From assembly GCF_051233475.1 (NCBI RefSeq), contig NZ_JBKFGH010000014.1, forward strand, positions 1 to 64,000: a DNA stretch of 64,000 nucleotides, written 5' to 3'. A program made the translations under genes and the position numbers. Positions 8,524-15,865 of the stretch are shown here, in pieces (position 1 is the stretch's first letter; every line of letters begins with the position of its first letter). Origin of the DNA: Bacillus_BU sp051233475. GTDB lineage: Bacteria; Bacillota; Bacilli; Bacillales; Cytobacillaceae. Under the pieces are notes generated by a model, which did no database searches, was not told the DNA's origin, and saw nothing but the letters and a program-made list of their open reading frames with translations.

Positions 8524-8575
8524 AAAACAAAAGGTAGAAAAAATTTTTAAAAAAATTTTTTCTACCTTTTGTTTT
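8524..8575. repeat. Perfect 25-bp inverted repeat with 2-base loop
   Basis: AAAACAAAAGGTAGAAAAAA continues into five T (8524-8548), two A form the loop (8549-8550), and the exact complement occupies 8551-8575. On RNA it makes a 25-bp hairpin. It is not next to any gene end that lacks another terminator, and only a shadow frame crosses it. It could be a terminator of an unrecognised transcript or a recombination relic. Confidence 0.75.
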
Positions 8576-8620
8576 ATGAATGTTGCATTAATACCACAAC
8601 ACATTGTTACTACCATGAAT

Positions 8621-8662
8621 AAAAAAACTCCACCACTAGATTGTCTAATGGTGGAGTTTTTT
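8621..8662 (-). terminator. Bidirectional terminator after the DUF6803-like gene
   Basis: ACTCCACCA and TGGTGGAGT pair around a 13-base loop, flanked by A-run and T-run. It ends 9 bp from the stop of the leftward membrane-protein gene at 8671. Confidence 0.8.
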
Positions 8663-8670
8663 AAGTAAGT

Positions 8671-9162
8671 TTACATATTATGTCCCATGTTTGGCATTTC
8701 AGTTACGATCGTTGGATCAACCATTCCAGCGATCATCGCAACGTGTGCCAATACTAAAAACAAACCTACAAAAAATGCGTGAACTTTTAGTTTTCCTTCT
8801 TGGGATTTGTTTCTGTAAATAATATTTAAATCTAAAAGTGCCATACCAAGCAACGGAACGATACCTAAAAGGTAAAAGCCTACAGCTACAACATCGATCC
8901 ATCCATGCCACTCACCCGCTTGTGTAATCGGAATGACTGCATTAAATAATAGATAGAAGAAAATACCAGTAAAATAAAGTCCAACAAAAATTGATGTAAT
9001 TTTGTTTACCAATCGTAATTTCCCATTTAAATTCCTAGTAAATAAGATTGCTAACTCCGTAACCGCAATGGTTTCGGCGCAGATAACCGGAATGGCCATA
9101 AAAATAATCAAATTCCAAGGCTGATTATCGGCTAATAAGCCCATATAATGTGTCATGTTCAT
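8671..9162 (-). CDS. Small four-helix membrane protein, DUF6803-like
   Basis: A 163-residue protein with four predicted membrane helices, approximately at residues 16-38, 54-79, 88-113 and 126-148. It opens MNMTHYMGLLADNQPWNLI, which I associate with the DUF6803 family of uncharacterised membrane proteins. The C-terminus (EMPNMGHNM) is Met/His-rich, which may bind metal (inference). The start ATG 9162 stands 9 bases from GGAGG; the earlier in-frame ATG abuts the ribosome site. It is monocistronic with its own terminator. No function is established. Confidence 0.65.
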   Translation of the reverse strand: MNMTHYMGLLADNQPWNLIIFMAIPVICAETIAVTELAILFTRNLNGKLRLVNKITSIFVGLYFTGIFFYLLFNAVIPITQAGEWHGWIDVVAVGFYLLGIVPLLGMALLDLNIIYRNKSQEGKLKVHAFFVGLFLVLAHVAMIAGMVDPTIVTEMPNMGHNM

Positions 9163-9259
9163 TTCTAACATCCTCCTAAAAACACTTATGATGCATTTCT
9201 GTTAGATTATAGAAAATAGTTATGAAGATTAGATGTAGAAAGAGTGACAGAAACGTGTC

Positions 9260-9296
9260 TAAAAAAACCTATCATCTTATAAGAGACGACAGGCTT
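9260..9296 (-). terminator. Possible second terminator
   Basis: On the minus strand CCTGTCGTC pairs with GATGATAGG (9 bp with G-T pairs), followed by seven T. It lies downstream of the stronger terminator at 9433-9469. Confidence 0.45.
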
Positions 9297-9298
9297 TA

Positions 9299-9402
9299 TC
9301 TATTGGTGACCCGTGTTGGAATGCAAAAGAGTTTACAGTAACTAGTAAGGGCTATTGGCGACCCCATTTGTAATAAGAAAGAGATTTCGGTAACTAATAA
9401 TT
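9299..9402. repeat. Tandem pair of ~50-bp imperfect repeats
   Basis: Copy one (9299-9348) and copy two (9352-9402) share CTATTGG(T/C)GACCC, an AAGAG core and AGTAACTA/GGTAACTAATAA endings. Their opening resembles the CATTGGTGC opening of the pair at 1944-2044, suggesting one repeat family. No gene is seen in this part of the 9163-9511 gap. Confidence 0.45.
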
Positions 9403-9432
9403 TCAAAAAAATCAACAGAATAGTATAACATG

Positions 9433-9469
9433 AAAAAAAAAGACTCCGAATATTTTCGAGGTCTTTTAT
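9433..9469 (-). terminator. Terminator of the 9512-10106 gene pair
   Basis: AAAGAC-CT-CGAA and TTCG-GA-GTCTTT pair across a four-base loop on the minus strand, followed by a long T-run. Confidence 0.7.
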
Positions 9470-9511
9470 TGCTCATAGTAGGATTTCGTATCTTGAAATT
9501 ACCCTTCAAGC

Positions 9512-9790
9512 TTAAAACGTTATTGATTCAGGCGCCGATTTCTGTAATTTGTTCTCATCTAATTTTACGAGCCTTGGAACACTCGATGAAATATCAAGTT
9601 TGTAGTTATCTATGATATCCAACAAATGTTTCATTATCTCTTCTTGAGTGGGATCAGGAGTTCTATCAGGTACATCTAATTGTGTGATATGTTCTCCCGG
9701 TTTTAATACTTTACTAATTTGCAGACCGTTTGGAGGGGCCGCCAGATTAATAATTATTCCTTCTTTATCGTGAATTACGACTAAATGCAT
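9512..9790 (-). CDS. Hypothetical small protein (92 aa)
   Basis: Not recognised. The protein opens MHLVVIHDKEGIIINLAA and has a mixed alpha/beta pattern without cysteines, signal peptide or membrane helix. The middle (PDRTPDPTQEEIMKHLLDI) looks like a linker followed by a helix. The start ATG is well supported by GGGAGG at 8 bases. It lies 22 bp after the 97-residue gene at 9813-10106 and shares its terminator, so the two form an operon. They lie about 1 kb from the radical-SAM peptide cassette, beyond an oppositely oriented gene, so a functional link is only speculative. Confidence 0.6.
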   Translation of the reverse strand: MHLVVIHDKEGIIINLAAPPNGLQISKVLKPGEHITQLDVPDRTPDPTQEEIMKHLLDIIDNYKLDISSSVPRLVKLDENKLQKSAPESITF

Positions 9791-9812
9791 CTTGATTTCC
9801 TCCCAATTTTTG

Positions 9813-10106
9813 TTATGGTCCTACTGTACTTACCATAATGTAAAAACTTCTTAAGGTAACATTTCCAAAATTACGCATTCTGACTCCGATTAATGTTTCT
9901 CCAGGGGTTCTGTTTTCTACCCTAAGTTCCTGAACAACTATCACGCTATGTCTACCTACAAGAACAGGCTCATGTGCGTGGGCAGTTACAGTAATAGTTG
10001 AGTTTCGATATGCATCCGCAGGGCCTAATATCCAATCTTCATCAGCACCCGGATCCCACCTTCTCCCTGCAACAGGAACTGGGGGTGTAAATATAACATT
10101 AGCCAT
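9813..10106 (-). CDS. Hypothetical small beta-rich protein (97 aa)
   Basis: Not recognised. The chosen start ATG 10106 (MANVIFTPPVPVAGRRWD) has AAAGGAG 7 bases upstream; a longer frame to 10130 lacks one. The sequence alternates short hydrophobic strands (STITVTAHAH, HSVIVVQELRVEN, TLIGVRMRNFG, FYIMVSTVG) and contains no cysteine, suggesting a small beta-sandwich. First gene of a two-gene operon with the 92-residue protein. A structural or spore-surface role is possible from its size and strand pattern, but nothing in the sequence proves it. Confidence 0.6.
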   Translation of the reverse strand: MANVIFTPPVPVAGRRWDPGADEDWILGPADAYRNSTITVTAHAHEPVLVGRHSVIVVQELRVENRTPGETLIGVRMRNFGNVTLRSFYIMVSTVGP

Positions 10107-10346
10107 TCTCGTACTCCTTTCATTGTTCAAGTCCTAATGTAACTTGTATCATGAAACACATTGAAAATTTATGTTAAAATGGAAATATTTAGAACCTAAA
10201 GATAAACCATCGAAAATCTCTATTAATCTACTATTATTATTTGGGTTGGTATGAGGGGCATAAATATGAGCCTATTACCCTGGTTGAAACTGAAATGCAA
10301 GTGCAGTTGGTGTTTGAGGAATTTATCTGTGCAAGGGGTGTGCTTT

Positions 10347-10862
10347 ATGGCAAAAATTATTAAATGTGAGTTACCGACAAATTCCTTATTAGGCAAGTAT
10401 CCTAATCAATACATAGATGCTTATCAAGGTACCTTCATCAGCGAGAAAGAAGTAACAGTTGAACAGATAACTTTAGCTTTTTTTTATACATCACCACAAT
10501 GGATAAACACACTATTAAAACTTAGGAACTTTATAGTTAAAGCATTTGGATTAAAGGGATCGAATGTTGATGTTAGATATATAAAGAATTCAACTGTTAA
10601 AGTAGGACAATCTTTTGGTTTATTTAAAGTATTTGAAATGAATCAAAGAGAAATAGTTTTAGGTGAGGATGACAAGCATTTGAATTTTCGTGTTTCTATT
10701 TATTTAGAACAAATAGAGAAACAGTCAAATTTAATTATTTCAACCACAGTTAATTATCACAATACTTTGGGAAAAATATACTTCCTATTGATTAAGCCCT
10801 TTCATAAGATTGTTGTAAAGACAATGTTAATAATGATGTTAAAATCATTTCATACTTCGTAA
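10347..10862 (+). CDS. DUF2867 family protein
   Basis: A 171-residue protein starting MAKIIKCELPTNSLLGKY. The patterns AFFYTSPQWINTLLKLRNFI, FGLKG and the later strand-rich region fit the DUF2867 family, whose members are of unknown function. The start ATG 10347 has AAGGGG eight bases upstream. An in-frame ATG at 10266, also with a GAGGGG site, would add 27 residues including a Cys-rich KCKCSWC piece that the family does not normally have, so I prefer the shorter form. It stands alone on the plus strand between leftward genes and shares a bidirectional terminator with the peptide cassette. Confidence 0.65.
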   Translation: MAKIIKCELPTNSLLGKYPNQYIDAYQGTFISEKEVTVEQITLAFFYTSPQWINTLLKLRNFIVKAFGLKGSNVDVRYIKNSTVKVGQSFGLFKVFEMNQREIVLGEDDKHLNFRVSIYLEQIEKQSNLIISTTVNYHNTLGKIYFLLIKPFHKIVVKTMLIMMLKSFHTS

Positions 10863-10865
10863 AAT

Positions 10866-10903
10866 AAAAAAATAGCCTTTCAGAATTGAAAACGGCTATT
10901 TTT
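10866..10903. terminator. Bidirectional terminator between DUF2867 gene and peptide cassette
   Basis: AAATAGCC and GGCTATTT pair around a 16-base loop with flanking A- and T-runs. It serves the rightward gene ending at 10862 and the leftward peptide gene ending at 10947. Confidence 0.75.
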
Positions 10904-10946
10904 AAAGACTAAGCAATTTCATAATTTTCAATTAGGACTTCATTAA

Positions 10947-11168
10947 TTACATTGCATCGGGGATCCCATCACCATTACCATCGACACTTCCCCCTCCTCC
11001 GGGGCAAGGACAATTAATATTGATGACTGAACGACTTTGTGGGGCTGCAGCAGTTTTTGCGTTCATGACAGCTTCAGCCATCTTAGGATTATTGATTACT
11101 ACTTTCCCTGTTTCGTCAATGGTTATTTCTTCAGGGGTGAAGTTAACCCCAAAAAGTTTTTCACTCAT
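10947..11168 (-). CDS. Putative RiPP precursor peptide B (radical-SAM associated)
   Basis: A 73-residue peptide. Residues 1-37 (beginning MSEKLFGVNFTPEEITIDE, through GKVVINNPKMAEAV) are nearly identical to the same part of peptide A at 11190. A variable Ala/Pro/Ser linker follows, then the shared motif SVININCPC. Unlike A, the tail continues with PGGGGSV and DGNGDGIPDAM, which resembles a calcium-binding D-x-D-G-x-x-D loop. GGAGG stands 8 bases before the ATG. Last gene of a three-gene leftward cassette: maturase, A, B. Conserved leader plus short divergent end next to a radical-SAM gene is the usual signature of a ribosomally made, modified peptide. The chemistry and product are unknown. 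Confidence 0.7.
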   Translation of the reverse strand: MSEKLFGVNFTPEEITIDETGKVVINNPKMAEAVMNAKTAAAPQSRSVININCPCPGGGGSVDGNGDGIPDAM

Positions 11169-11189
11169 TACTCATTCCTCCTAAGAATG

Positions 11190-11357
11190 TTAAATCGGAT
11201 TACATGGACAATTGATATTTATAACAGGTCTCCGCCGCCGGGTTGAAACCGCGCTCTTAACTGCTTCAGCCACCTTAGGATTACTGATTATTACTTTCCC
11301 TGTTTCATCAATGGTAATTTCTTCAGGTAAGAAGTCCACTCCAAATAGTTCGCTCAT
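11190..11357 (-). CDS. Putative RiPP precursor peptide A (radical-SAM associated)
   Basis: A 55-residue peptide. The start is set at ATG 11357 (MSELFGVDFLPEE), 7-8 bases after GGAGG. The leader-like part through GKVIISNPKVAEAV matches peptide B. The end is STRRRRPVININCPCNPI: an Arg-run, possibly a processing site, then the shared VININCPC with a CPC pair of cysteines. No signal peptide is present. It lies 61 bp after the radical-SAM gene and 21 bp before peptide B. By position and composition it is a substrate of the neighbouring maturase. Thioether or other Cys-centred crosslinking is a guess from the invariant CPC. Confidence 0.7.
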   Translation of the reverse strand: MSELFGVDFLPEEITIDETGKVIISNPKVAEAVKSAVSTRRRRPVININCPCNPI

Positions 11358-11418
11358 TTCTCTTTCCTCCATTTAAAAAAATTTTTTACACTCCTATTTT
11401 TCATGAATCTAGGGTATT

Positions 11419-12399
11419 TTATGTAGTGCCTAGAACACTTAACGGACACTTCAAAGCAGCGGAATCTAATGTGACCAACCCTTTTACCCATGGAGATAAA
11501 CGTTTCGAATTTATTTCAAGAGTCCCATCTGAGCGTAATAATCCTATATAATTCCTAGGATCATTTAACGCTACAGTACATTTACCTATTTTCCCATCAG
11601 CACGAATAATCAAAGAGTTCGGCTGTGAAGCATAGCAAACTGGAAATGTTTCTTCATGATCAACTAACTCATTTTCATACAGTTTACGGTTAAGCATTTT
11701 GAGAGCTACTTTCTTTTCTTCAGGTGACATAATTTTAATATTTGCATCGTTGGGCCCACCTAATTGTTCGATTGACTTGAAGATTACAGAAAAACGAGTA
11801 TCTTTTATAAACTCGTTACGGATATCCTCTATTAATGGATCTAGTTGTGCAAAAGTCTCAGAATCATAATGGACCCGAAGCGTAATCGTAACAGGTTCTT
11901 TACTATTTCGAATGGCTAATAGGTTTTCCCATATTCGATCGAAAGTGCCTTTACCATCTGCTCGTAACCGACTACGGTTATGTAGCTCACGAGGACCATC
12001 GAGTGTGATTTGGTAATCAAGCACACCTGCCTTGGTTAACTTAGATAGCATAGAAGGTGTTAAAAAATAGGCATTAGTCGTCATACTACCACGGTAATTT
12101 AATCCAGAATGCACTTTTGCTAAGGCTGAGGCATGGGCAGAAATGTCAAGAACGATGTCCTTAGCAACTAGTGGCTCCCCGCCAAACCATGATAGATGCA
12201 ATTCCTCAAGTTCTGGAGAACGTCTATCTAGGAAAGCTTTTATTCCTTTAATTGTTTCATCAGACATTCGACCGATTGTGTAATCTTCATAACAGTACGT
12301 ACATCTGAAGTTACATTTCTCTGTCGGAAGCAGGATAAGCTCCTGTCTACGATTTGACAAATATGGTGCGATCCTTGATTCAATATTGGGAATTGCCAT
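11419..12399 (-). CDS. Radical SAM peptide maturase with short SPASM-like end
   Basis: A 326-residue enzyme. The radical-SAM cluster motif is CNFRCTYC at residues 29-36 (CX3CX2C), followed by the LSWFGGEPL glycine motif of peptide-modifying members. The C-terminal part has only three further cysteines (about 255, 274 and 318: VCYASQPN, IGKCTVAL, LKCPLSVL), a reduced SPASM/twitch-type auxiliary-cluster region. No obvious N-terminal leader-recognition domain is present. The start ATG 12399 lies 12 bases from GGAGGT; the upstream frame start precedes that site. It is transcribed first in the cassette with precursor peptides A and B. No protease, transporter or second modifying gene is adjacent, so maturation may use housekeeping functions. 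Confidence 0.8.
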   Translation of the reverse strand: MAIPNIESRIAPYLSNRRQELILLPTEKCNFRCTYCYEDYTIGRMSDETIKGIKAFLDRRSPELEELHLSWFGGEPLVAKDIVLDISAHASALAKVHSGLNYRGSMTTNAYFLTPSMLSKLTKAGVLDYQITLDGPRELHNRSRLRADGKGTFDRIWENLLAIRNSKEPVTITLRVHYDSETFAQLDPLIEDIRNEFIKDTRFSVIFKSIEQLGGPNDANIKIMSPEEKKVALKMLNRKLYENELVDHEETFPVCYASQPNSLIIRADGKIGKCTVALNDPRNYIGLLRSDGTLEINSKRLSPWVKGLVTLDSAALKCPLSVLGTT

Positions 12400-12486
12400 A
12401 GAATCTCTCACACCTCCTATTTCCATATTTTTACATAAATATCTTTACCTAAATAACCGAACTTATTCGTTAAACCCAGAAAAATA

Positions 12487-12523
12487 TAAAAAAGAAGCTA
12501 CCCCACATATTGGGCAGCTTCCT
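12487..12523 (-). terminator. Terminator of the meta-cleavage operon
   Basis: GAAGCT...AGCTTC stem with an inner CC/GG pair, followed on the minus strand by a T-run, directly after the last operon gene (stop at 12539). Confidence 0.75.
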
Positions 12524-12538
12524 TGAGTAAAATTAACG

Positions 12539-14011
12539 CTAACTTAGCGCAATACAAATATTTTTTGCTTCTGTGAAAAATTCCAAACTATGATGACCAC
12601 CTTCTCGGCCAATCCCGCTTTTCTTAAATCCGCCAAATGGAGCTCGTAAATCACGAACAAACCAACAATTCACCCAAATTGTACCAGCTCGAACATGATG
12701 AGAAATTCGATGTGCTCGTTGTAAGTTTTCTGTCCATACAACACCGTTAAGTCCATACTCAGTGTCATTCGCTATTTTTAATGCCTCTTCCTCGGTATCA
12801 AACGGAATCAAGGTCACAATTGGTCCGAAGATTTCTTCTTGGCATATCCTCGCCTGATGATTTTCTTGCACATAGACCGTTGGCTCTAAATAATAGCCAT
12901 TTTGTAAATAATCAGGTAGTTGCGGGCGTTTGCCTCCACATACCAAAGTAGCATTTTCTTCTTTTGCTACCTCAAGATAGCTGATTACCTTGTTATAATG
13001 CGCTTCACTGACAACTGGGCCCATTTTTGTATCCTCATTTTGGGGATCCCCAACTATTAACTCCATTGCCGCCTTCTTGAACCTTTCTAAAAATTCATCA
13101 AAGATGGTTCGTTGGACTAAAATTCTCGATCCTGCCAAACAAACCTGTCCGGAATTCATGAAGGCTGCTTGAATCGAAACGGGAATCGCTTTATCGAGAT
13201 TGGCATCCTCAAAAACGATATTAGCTGCCTTGCCGCCAAGCTCAAACGACACTTTTTTCAATGAATCAGCACCATTTTTCATAATCCTTTTTCCAGTAGA
13301 TGTTGAGCCGGTAAAGGAAATTAAATCCACTTCAGGATGAGTCGTTAAGGCAGTGCCAACAACACTCCCCAATCCATGCACAACATTGACAACCCCATCT
13401 GGAATGCCTGCTTCCTTAGCAATTTCACCAAGCAATGATACCGATAGAGGCGTTGTCTCCGCTGGCTTTATAACCGCGGTGTTTCCCGCTGCAAGACACG
13501 GTCCGAGCTTCCAGGTTGTCAGCATAAACGGAACATTCCAAGGTGTAATCAATGCAGCCACGCCCACAGGTTCATAGCGAGTATAGTTGAGGTACGCCTC
13601 TTCCATTGGATAAACTTCCCCGCCCTGTTTTTCAATGAAATCGGCGAAAAATTTGATATTATTTGCCGCTCGGGGAACTTCATGGTGGACAGTCGAAAGA
13701 TATGGTTTCCCGACATCCATTGCATCCAATCGGGCAATTTCTTCTTTTCGTTCTAAAATAATCTCCGCCATGCGACGTAGCTTGGCACAACGTTCCGCCA
13801 CAGTCATCGTCCGCCACGGACCTTGCTCAAACGCATCACGGGCAGCGCGGCAGGCTTTATCCACATCTGCTTCCGTTGCCGCACTTACCTGTGCAATCAA
13901 TTCCTGAGTTGCTGGATTTTTCACCGCAAATGTTGCACCGTTGCTTGCTTTTACATATTTACCATTAATATAAAGGTCAACTTCCCTTACCCCAGTCTGT
14001 ACTTCCATCAT
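12539..14011 (-). CDS. dmpC/xylG-like: 2-Hydroxymuconate-semialdehyde dehydrogenase
   Basis: A 490-residue NAD-dependent aldehyde dehydrogenase. Seen: the substrate-loop block TPWNVPF, NAD-site FTGSTSTGK, catalytic Glu in FELGGKA and catalytic Cys in NSGQVCLAGSR near residue 300. In this operon it should oxidise 2-hydroxymuconate semialdehyde, the catechol ring-cleavage product, to 2-hydroxymuconate. The alternative, the homoprotocatechuate-pathway enzyme HpaE, is less likely because the neighbours (tautomerase, decarboxylase, hydratase, aldolase, acylating dehydrogenase) are those of the catechol route. Its ATG overlaps the tautomerase stop (ATGA), implying translational coupling. Last gene of the operon. 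Confidence 0.85.
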   Translation of the reverse strand: MMEVQTGVREVDLYINGKYVKASNGATFAVKNPATQELIAQVSAATEADVDKACRAARDAFEQGPWRTMTVAERCAKLRRMAEIILERKEEIARLDAMDVGKPYLSTVHHEVPRAANNIKFFADFIEKQGGEVYPMEEAYLNYTRYEPVGVAALITPWNVPFMLTTWKLGPCLAAGNTAVIKPAETTPLSVSLLGEIAKEAGIPDGVVNVVHGLGSVVGTALTTHPEVDLISFTGSTSTGKRIMKNGADSLKKVSFELGGKAANIVFEDANLDKAIPVSIQAAFMNSGQVCLAGSRILVQRTIFDEFLERFKKAAMELIVGDPQNEDTKMGPVVSEAHYNKVISYLEVAKEENATLVCGGKRPQLPDYLQNGYYLEPTVYVQENHQARICQEEIFGPIVTLIPFDTEEEALKIANDTEYGLNGVVWTENLQRAHRISHHVRAGTIWVNCWFVRDLRAPFGGFKKSGIGREGGHHSLEFFTEAKNICIALS

Positions 14012-14208
14012 TTCGCTACCTCATTTCTTTTTTTTACAGACTCACCAGCAATTCCCCAATGCTCAGGTTCCAACTCATTGATCATGACACGAATACTTCC
14101 GACCGGAGCTTCTAAAACATCAGCAACCGTAGCTGTTACTTCACGAATCAAGCTTTCTTTCTTTTCTGGTGAACGCCCTTTTAGAATATTGATTTGAATA
14201 AACGGCAT
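14008..14208 (-). CDS. dmpI/xylH-like: 4-Oxalocrotonate tautomerase
   Basis: A 66-residue subunit. Start chosen at ATG 14208 so that Pro is residue 2 (MPFIQINILKGRSPEKK); this proline becomes the N-terminal catalytic base after Met removal. GGGAG lies 8 bases upstream. The enzyme converts 2-hydroxymuconate to its 2-oxo tautomer for decarboxylation. Length and the GRSPEKKE helix start match the family; the family arginine near residue 40 is present in the GSIRVMI segment. Located between the decarboxylase gene (17 bp upstream) and the dehydrogenase, whose start overlaps its stop. Confidence 0.85.
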   Translation of the reverse strand: MPFIQINILKGRSPEKKESLIREVTATVADVLEAPVGSIRVMINELEPEHWGIAGESVKKRNEVAK

Positions 14209-14225
14209 AGCCAGCACTCCCTTTC

Positions 14226-15017
14226 TTATTCGGTAAAAACAGCTTCGACTGAGCCAATTCCATCAAAACTTGCAGTAAATTGGTCACCCGGTGCAATCGA
14301 TACAGCTCCTGATAAAGATCCGCTTAACACCACTTCTCCCGGCTTAATGCTCTGTCCAATTTTATAAAGCCTATTAGCCATCCATGCAACCGCTCGGGCA
14401 GGATGCCCCATAACCGCAGCGCCAGCGCCGGTAGAAACAACTTCTCCGTTTTTCTTAAACACCATGCCCATTAGCTTTAGGTCCACTTGATCGGGTGCAT
14501 AGAAACGATCACCAATAATAAATCTAGCTGATGACGAATTATCGGCAACAGCGTCCGCTAACGTAAAGCTAAAGCCATGGAATCTGCTGTCGATGATTTC
14601 AATTGCCGGGGCGATAAATTCTGTAGCTGCAAGAACATCCGCTACTGATACGGATGGACCCTTTACTTCCTTATTAAAAATAAACGCAATCTCTGGCTCT
14701 GCTTTAGCATGTATCAAAGGCGAAAGAGAGATTGGCTCCCCATCAAACATCTGCATACTTTCAAGCAAAACACCGTATGAAGGCTCATGAACGCCCATCA
14801 TGATTTGCTTTGCCTTACTTGTCAGGCCGAGTTTTCGACCCACTCTTTTCGTCTGTTCCTCTTTGCATTTAATTTCAATTAATTCTTCCTGAACTTGATA
14901 AGCTAAAGCTTCATCTAATTCTGGATAACGGTCGACAAATCGATTGACCGGTGTTTTATGTCTTTCTGCCAGAAACAATTCCTTAGCAATCTGAGCAATT
15001 ACATCCGTTTTAATCAT
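14226..15017 (-). CDS. dmpH/xylI-like: 4-Oxalocrotonate decarboxylase
   Basis: A 263-residue member of the hydratase/decarboxylase family. The segments KLGLTSKAKQIMMGV, EIIDSRF, VADNSSSARFIIG and GAGAAVMGHPARAVAWMAN resemble DmpH more than DmpE, and the gene is adjacent to the tautomerase as dmpH-dmpI are in Pseudomonas. It decarboxylates the 2-oxo tautomer to 2-hydroxypenta-2,4-dienoate and normally works in a complex with the hydratase. Its ATG overlaps the stop of the upstream hydratase gene by four bases (ATGA). The two family members could be swapped in annotation; I judge this order about 80% likely. Confidence 0.75.
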   Translation of the reverse strand: MIKTDVIAQIAKELFLAERHKTPVNRFVDRYPELDEALAYQVQEELIEIKCKEEQTKRVGRKLGLTSKAKQIMMGVHEPSYGVLLESMQMFDGEPISLSPLIHAKAEPEIAFIFNKEVKGPSVSVADVLAATEFIAPAIEIIDSRFHGFSFTLADAVADNSSSARFIIGDRFYAPDQVDLKLMGMVFKKNGEVVSTGAGAAVMGHPARAVAWMANRLYKIGQSIKPGEVVLSGSLSGAVSIAPGDQFTASFDGIGSVEAVFTE

Positions 15018-15820
15018 TGATTATCACCCGCTTCATTTTGACTTTTAAAGGAGACAGACACCGAACCGATGTGAGCAAATTCAGCGGTAAAGGAATCATT
15101 GTGCTCAGCTGCAACGGCTGCTGTTAACGCACCGGATAAAACGACTTCCCCCGCTTTTAACCAAACATCATATTTTGCTAACGAGTTTGCCAACCATGCT
15201 ACTGCACGTAGTGGATTTCCCAGAACGGCCGCACCCGCTGCCGAATCAAAATATTCTCCGTTTTTATAAACCACCATTCCAATATTTGTTAAATCTATAT
15301 TCTCAAGGCTAGTTGGATTTCCACCGAGGATCGCCCCAGCGGATGAACCGTTATCCGCAACCGTATCTTCAAATTTAATATTCCAATTCTCGATTCGACT
15401 ATCAATCACTTCAATGGCCGGTACAATATAATCTGTGGCATCAACTACATCCAAGATTGATACATTTGGACCTTTTAAATCCTTCTTTAAGACAAACGCA
15501 ATCTCAAATTCTACTTTCGGTTGGAGATACCGGTCAAGCGAAAGGGTGTCCCCATCCAAAAACATCATGTCATCCAATAAATGGCCATAATCAGGTTGGT
15601 CTACCTGGAACATTTGTTGAATTGCTTTACTAGTCGCACCAATTTTTTTACCAACAATAATCGCTCCGTCCCCCACTTTTCGGCGTATTTGCTCCAATTG
15701 AATGGAATACGCTTCATCGACGGTAATAGCAGGACTGGTTACTGTTAATGGTTTTATCGGCTGCTTCGTTTTCTCTGCTGCCAATAAATCGCTCGCAGCA
15801 GCTTGTATGCTCACCTTCAC
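15014..15820 (-). CDS. dmpE/xylJ-like: 2-Hydroxypenta-2,4-dienoate hydratase
   Basis: A 268-residue protein with GTG start behind GGGGGG. Segments VGKKIGATSKAIQQMF, FVLKKDLKGPNV and EVIDSRIENWNIKFEDTVAD are close to DmpE/XylJ. It hydrates 2-hydroxypentadienoate to 4-hydroxy-2-oxovalerate, the aldolase substrate. Paired with the decarboxylase next door, with a four-base overlap that should keep their translation in step, which fits the known hydratase-decarboxylase complex. It follows the FAD-synthetase-like gene by 45 bp. Confidence 0.78.
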   Translation of the reverse strand: MKVSIQAAASDLLAAEKTKQPIKPLTVTSPAITVDEAYSIQLEQIRRKVGDGAIIVGKKIGATSKAIQQMFQVDQPDYGHLLDDMMFLDGDTLSLDRYLQPKVEFEIAFVLKKDLKGPNVSILDVVDATDYIVPAIEVIDSRIENWNIKFEDTVADNGSSAGAILGGNPTSLENIDLTNIGMVVYKNGEYFDSAAGAAVLGNPLRAVAWLANSLAKYDVWLKAGEVVLSGALTAAVAAEHNDSFTAEFAHIGSVSVSFKSQNEAGDNQ

Positions 15821-15865
15821 TTTGAAATCCCCCCGACCGATATAGTCATGCTAAAATCCTTTCAT

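Noticed and set aside
8483..8668. A 61-residue plus-strand frame between the CoA-transferase operon and the DUF6803-like gene
   Set aside because: It runs through a perfect 25-bp palindrome and a terminator, is Lys/Phe low complexity and has no ribosome site.
11419..12399. Radical-SAM protein truncated in its SPASM domain
   Set aside because: The ending ALKCPLSVLGTT resembles natural ends of short-SPASM members that I recall, and the reading frame has no sign of a frameshift; treated as full length.
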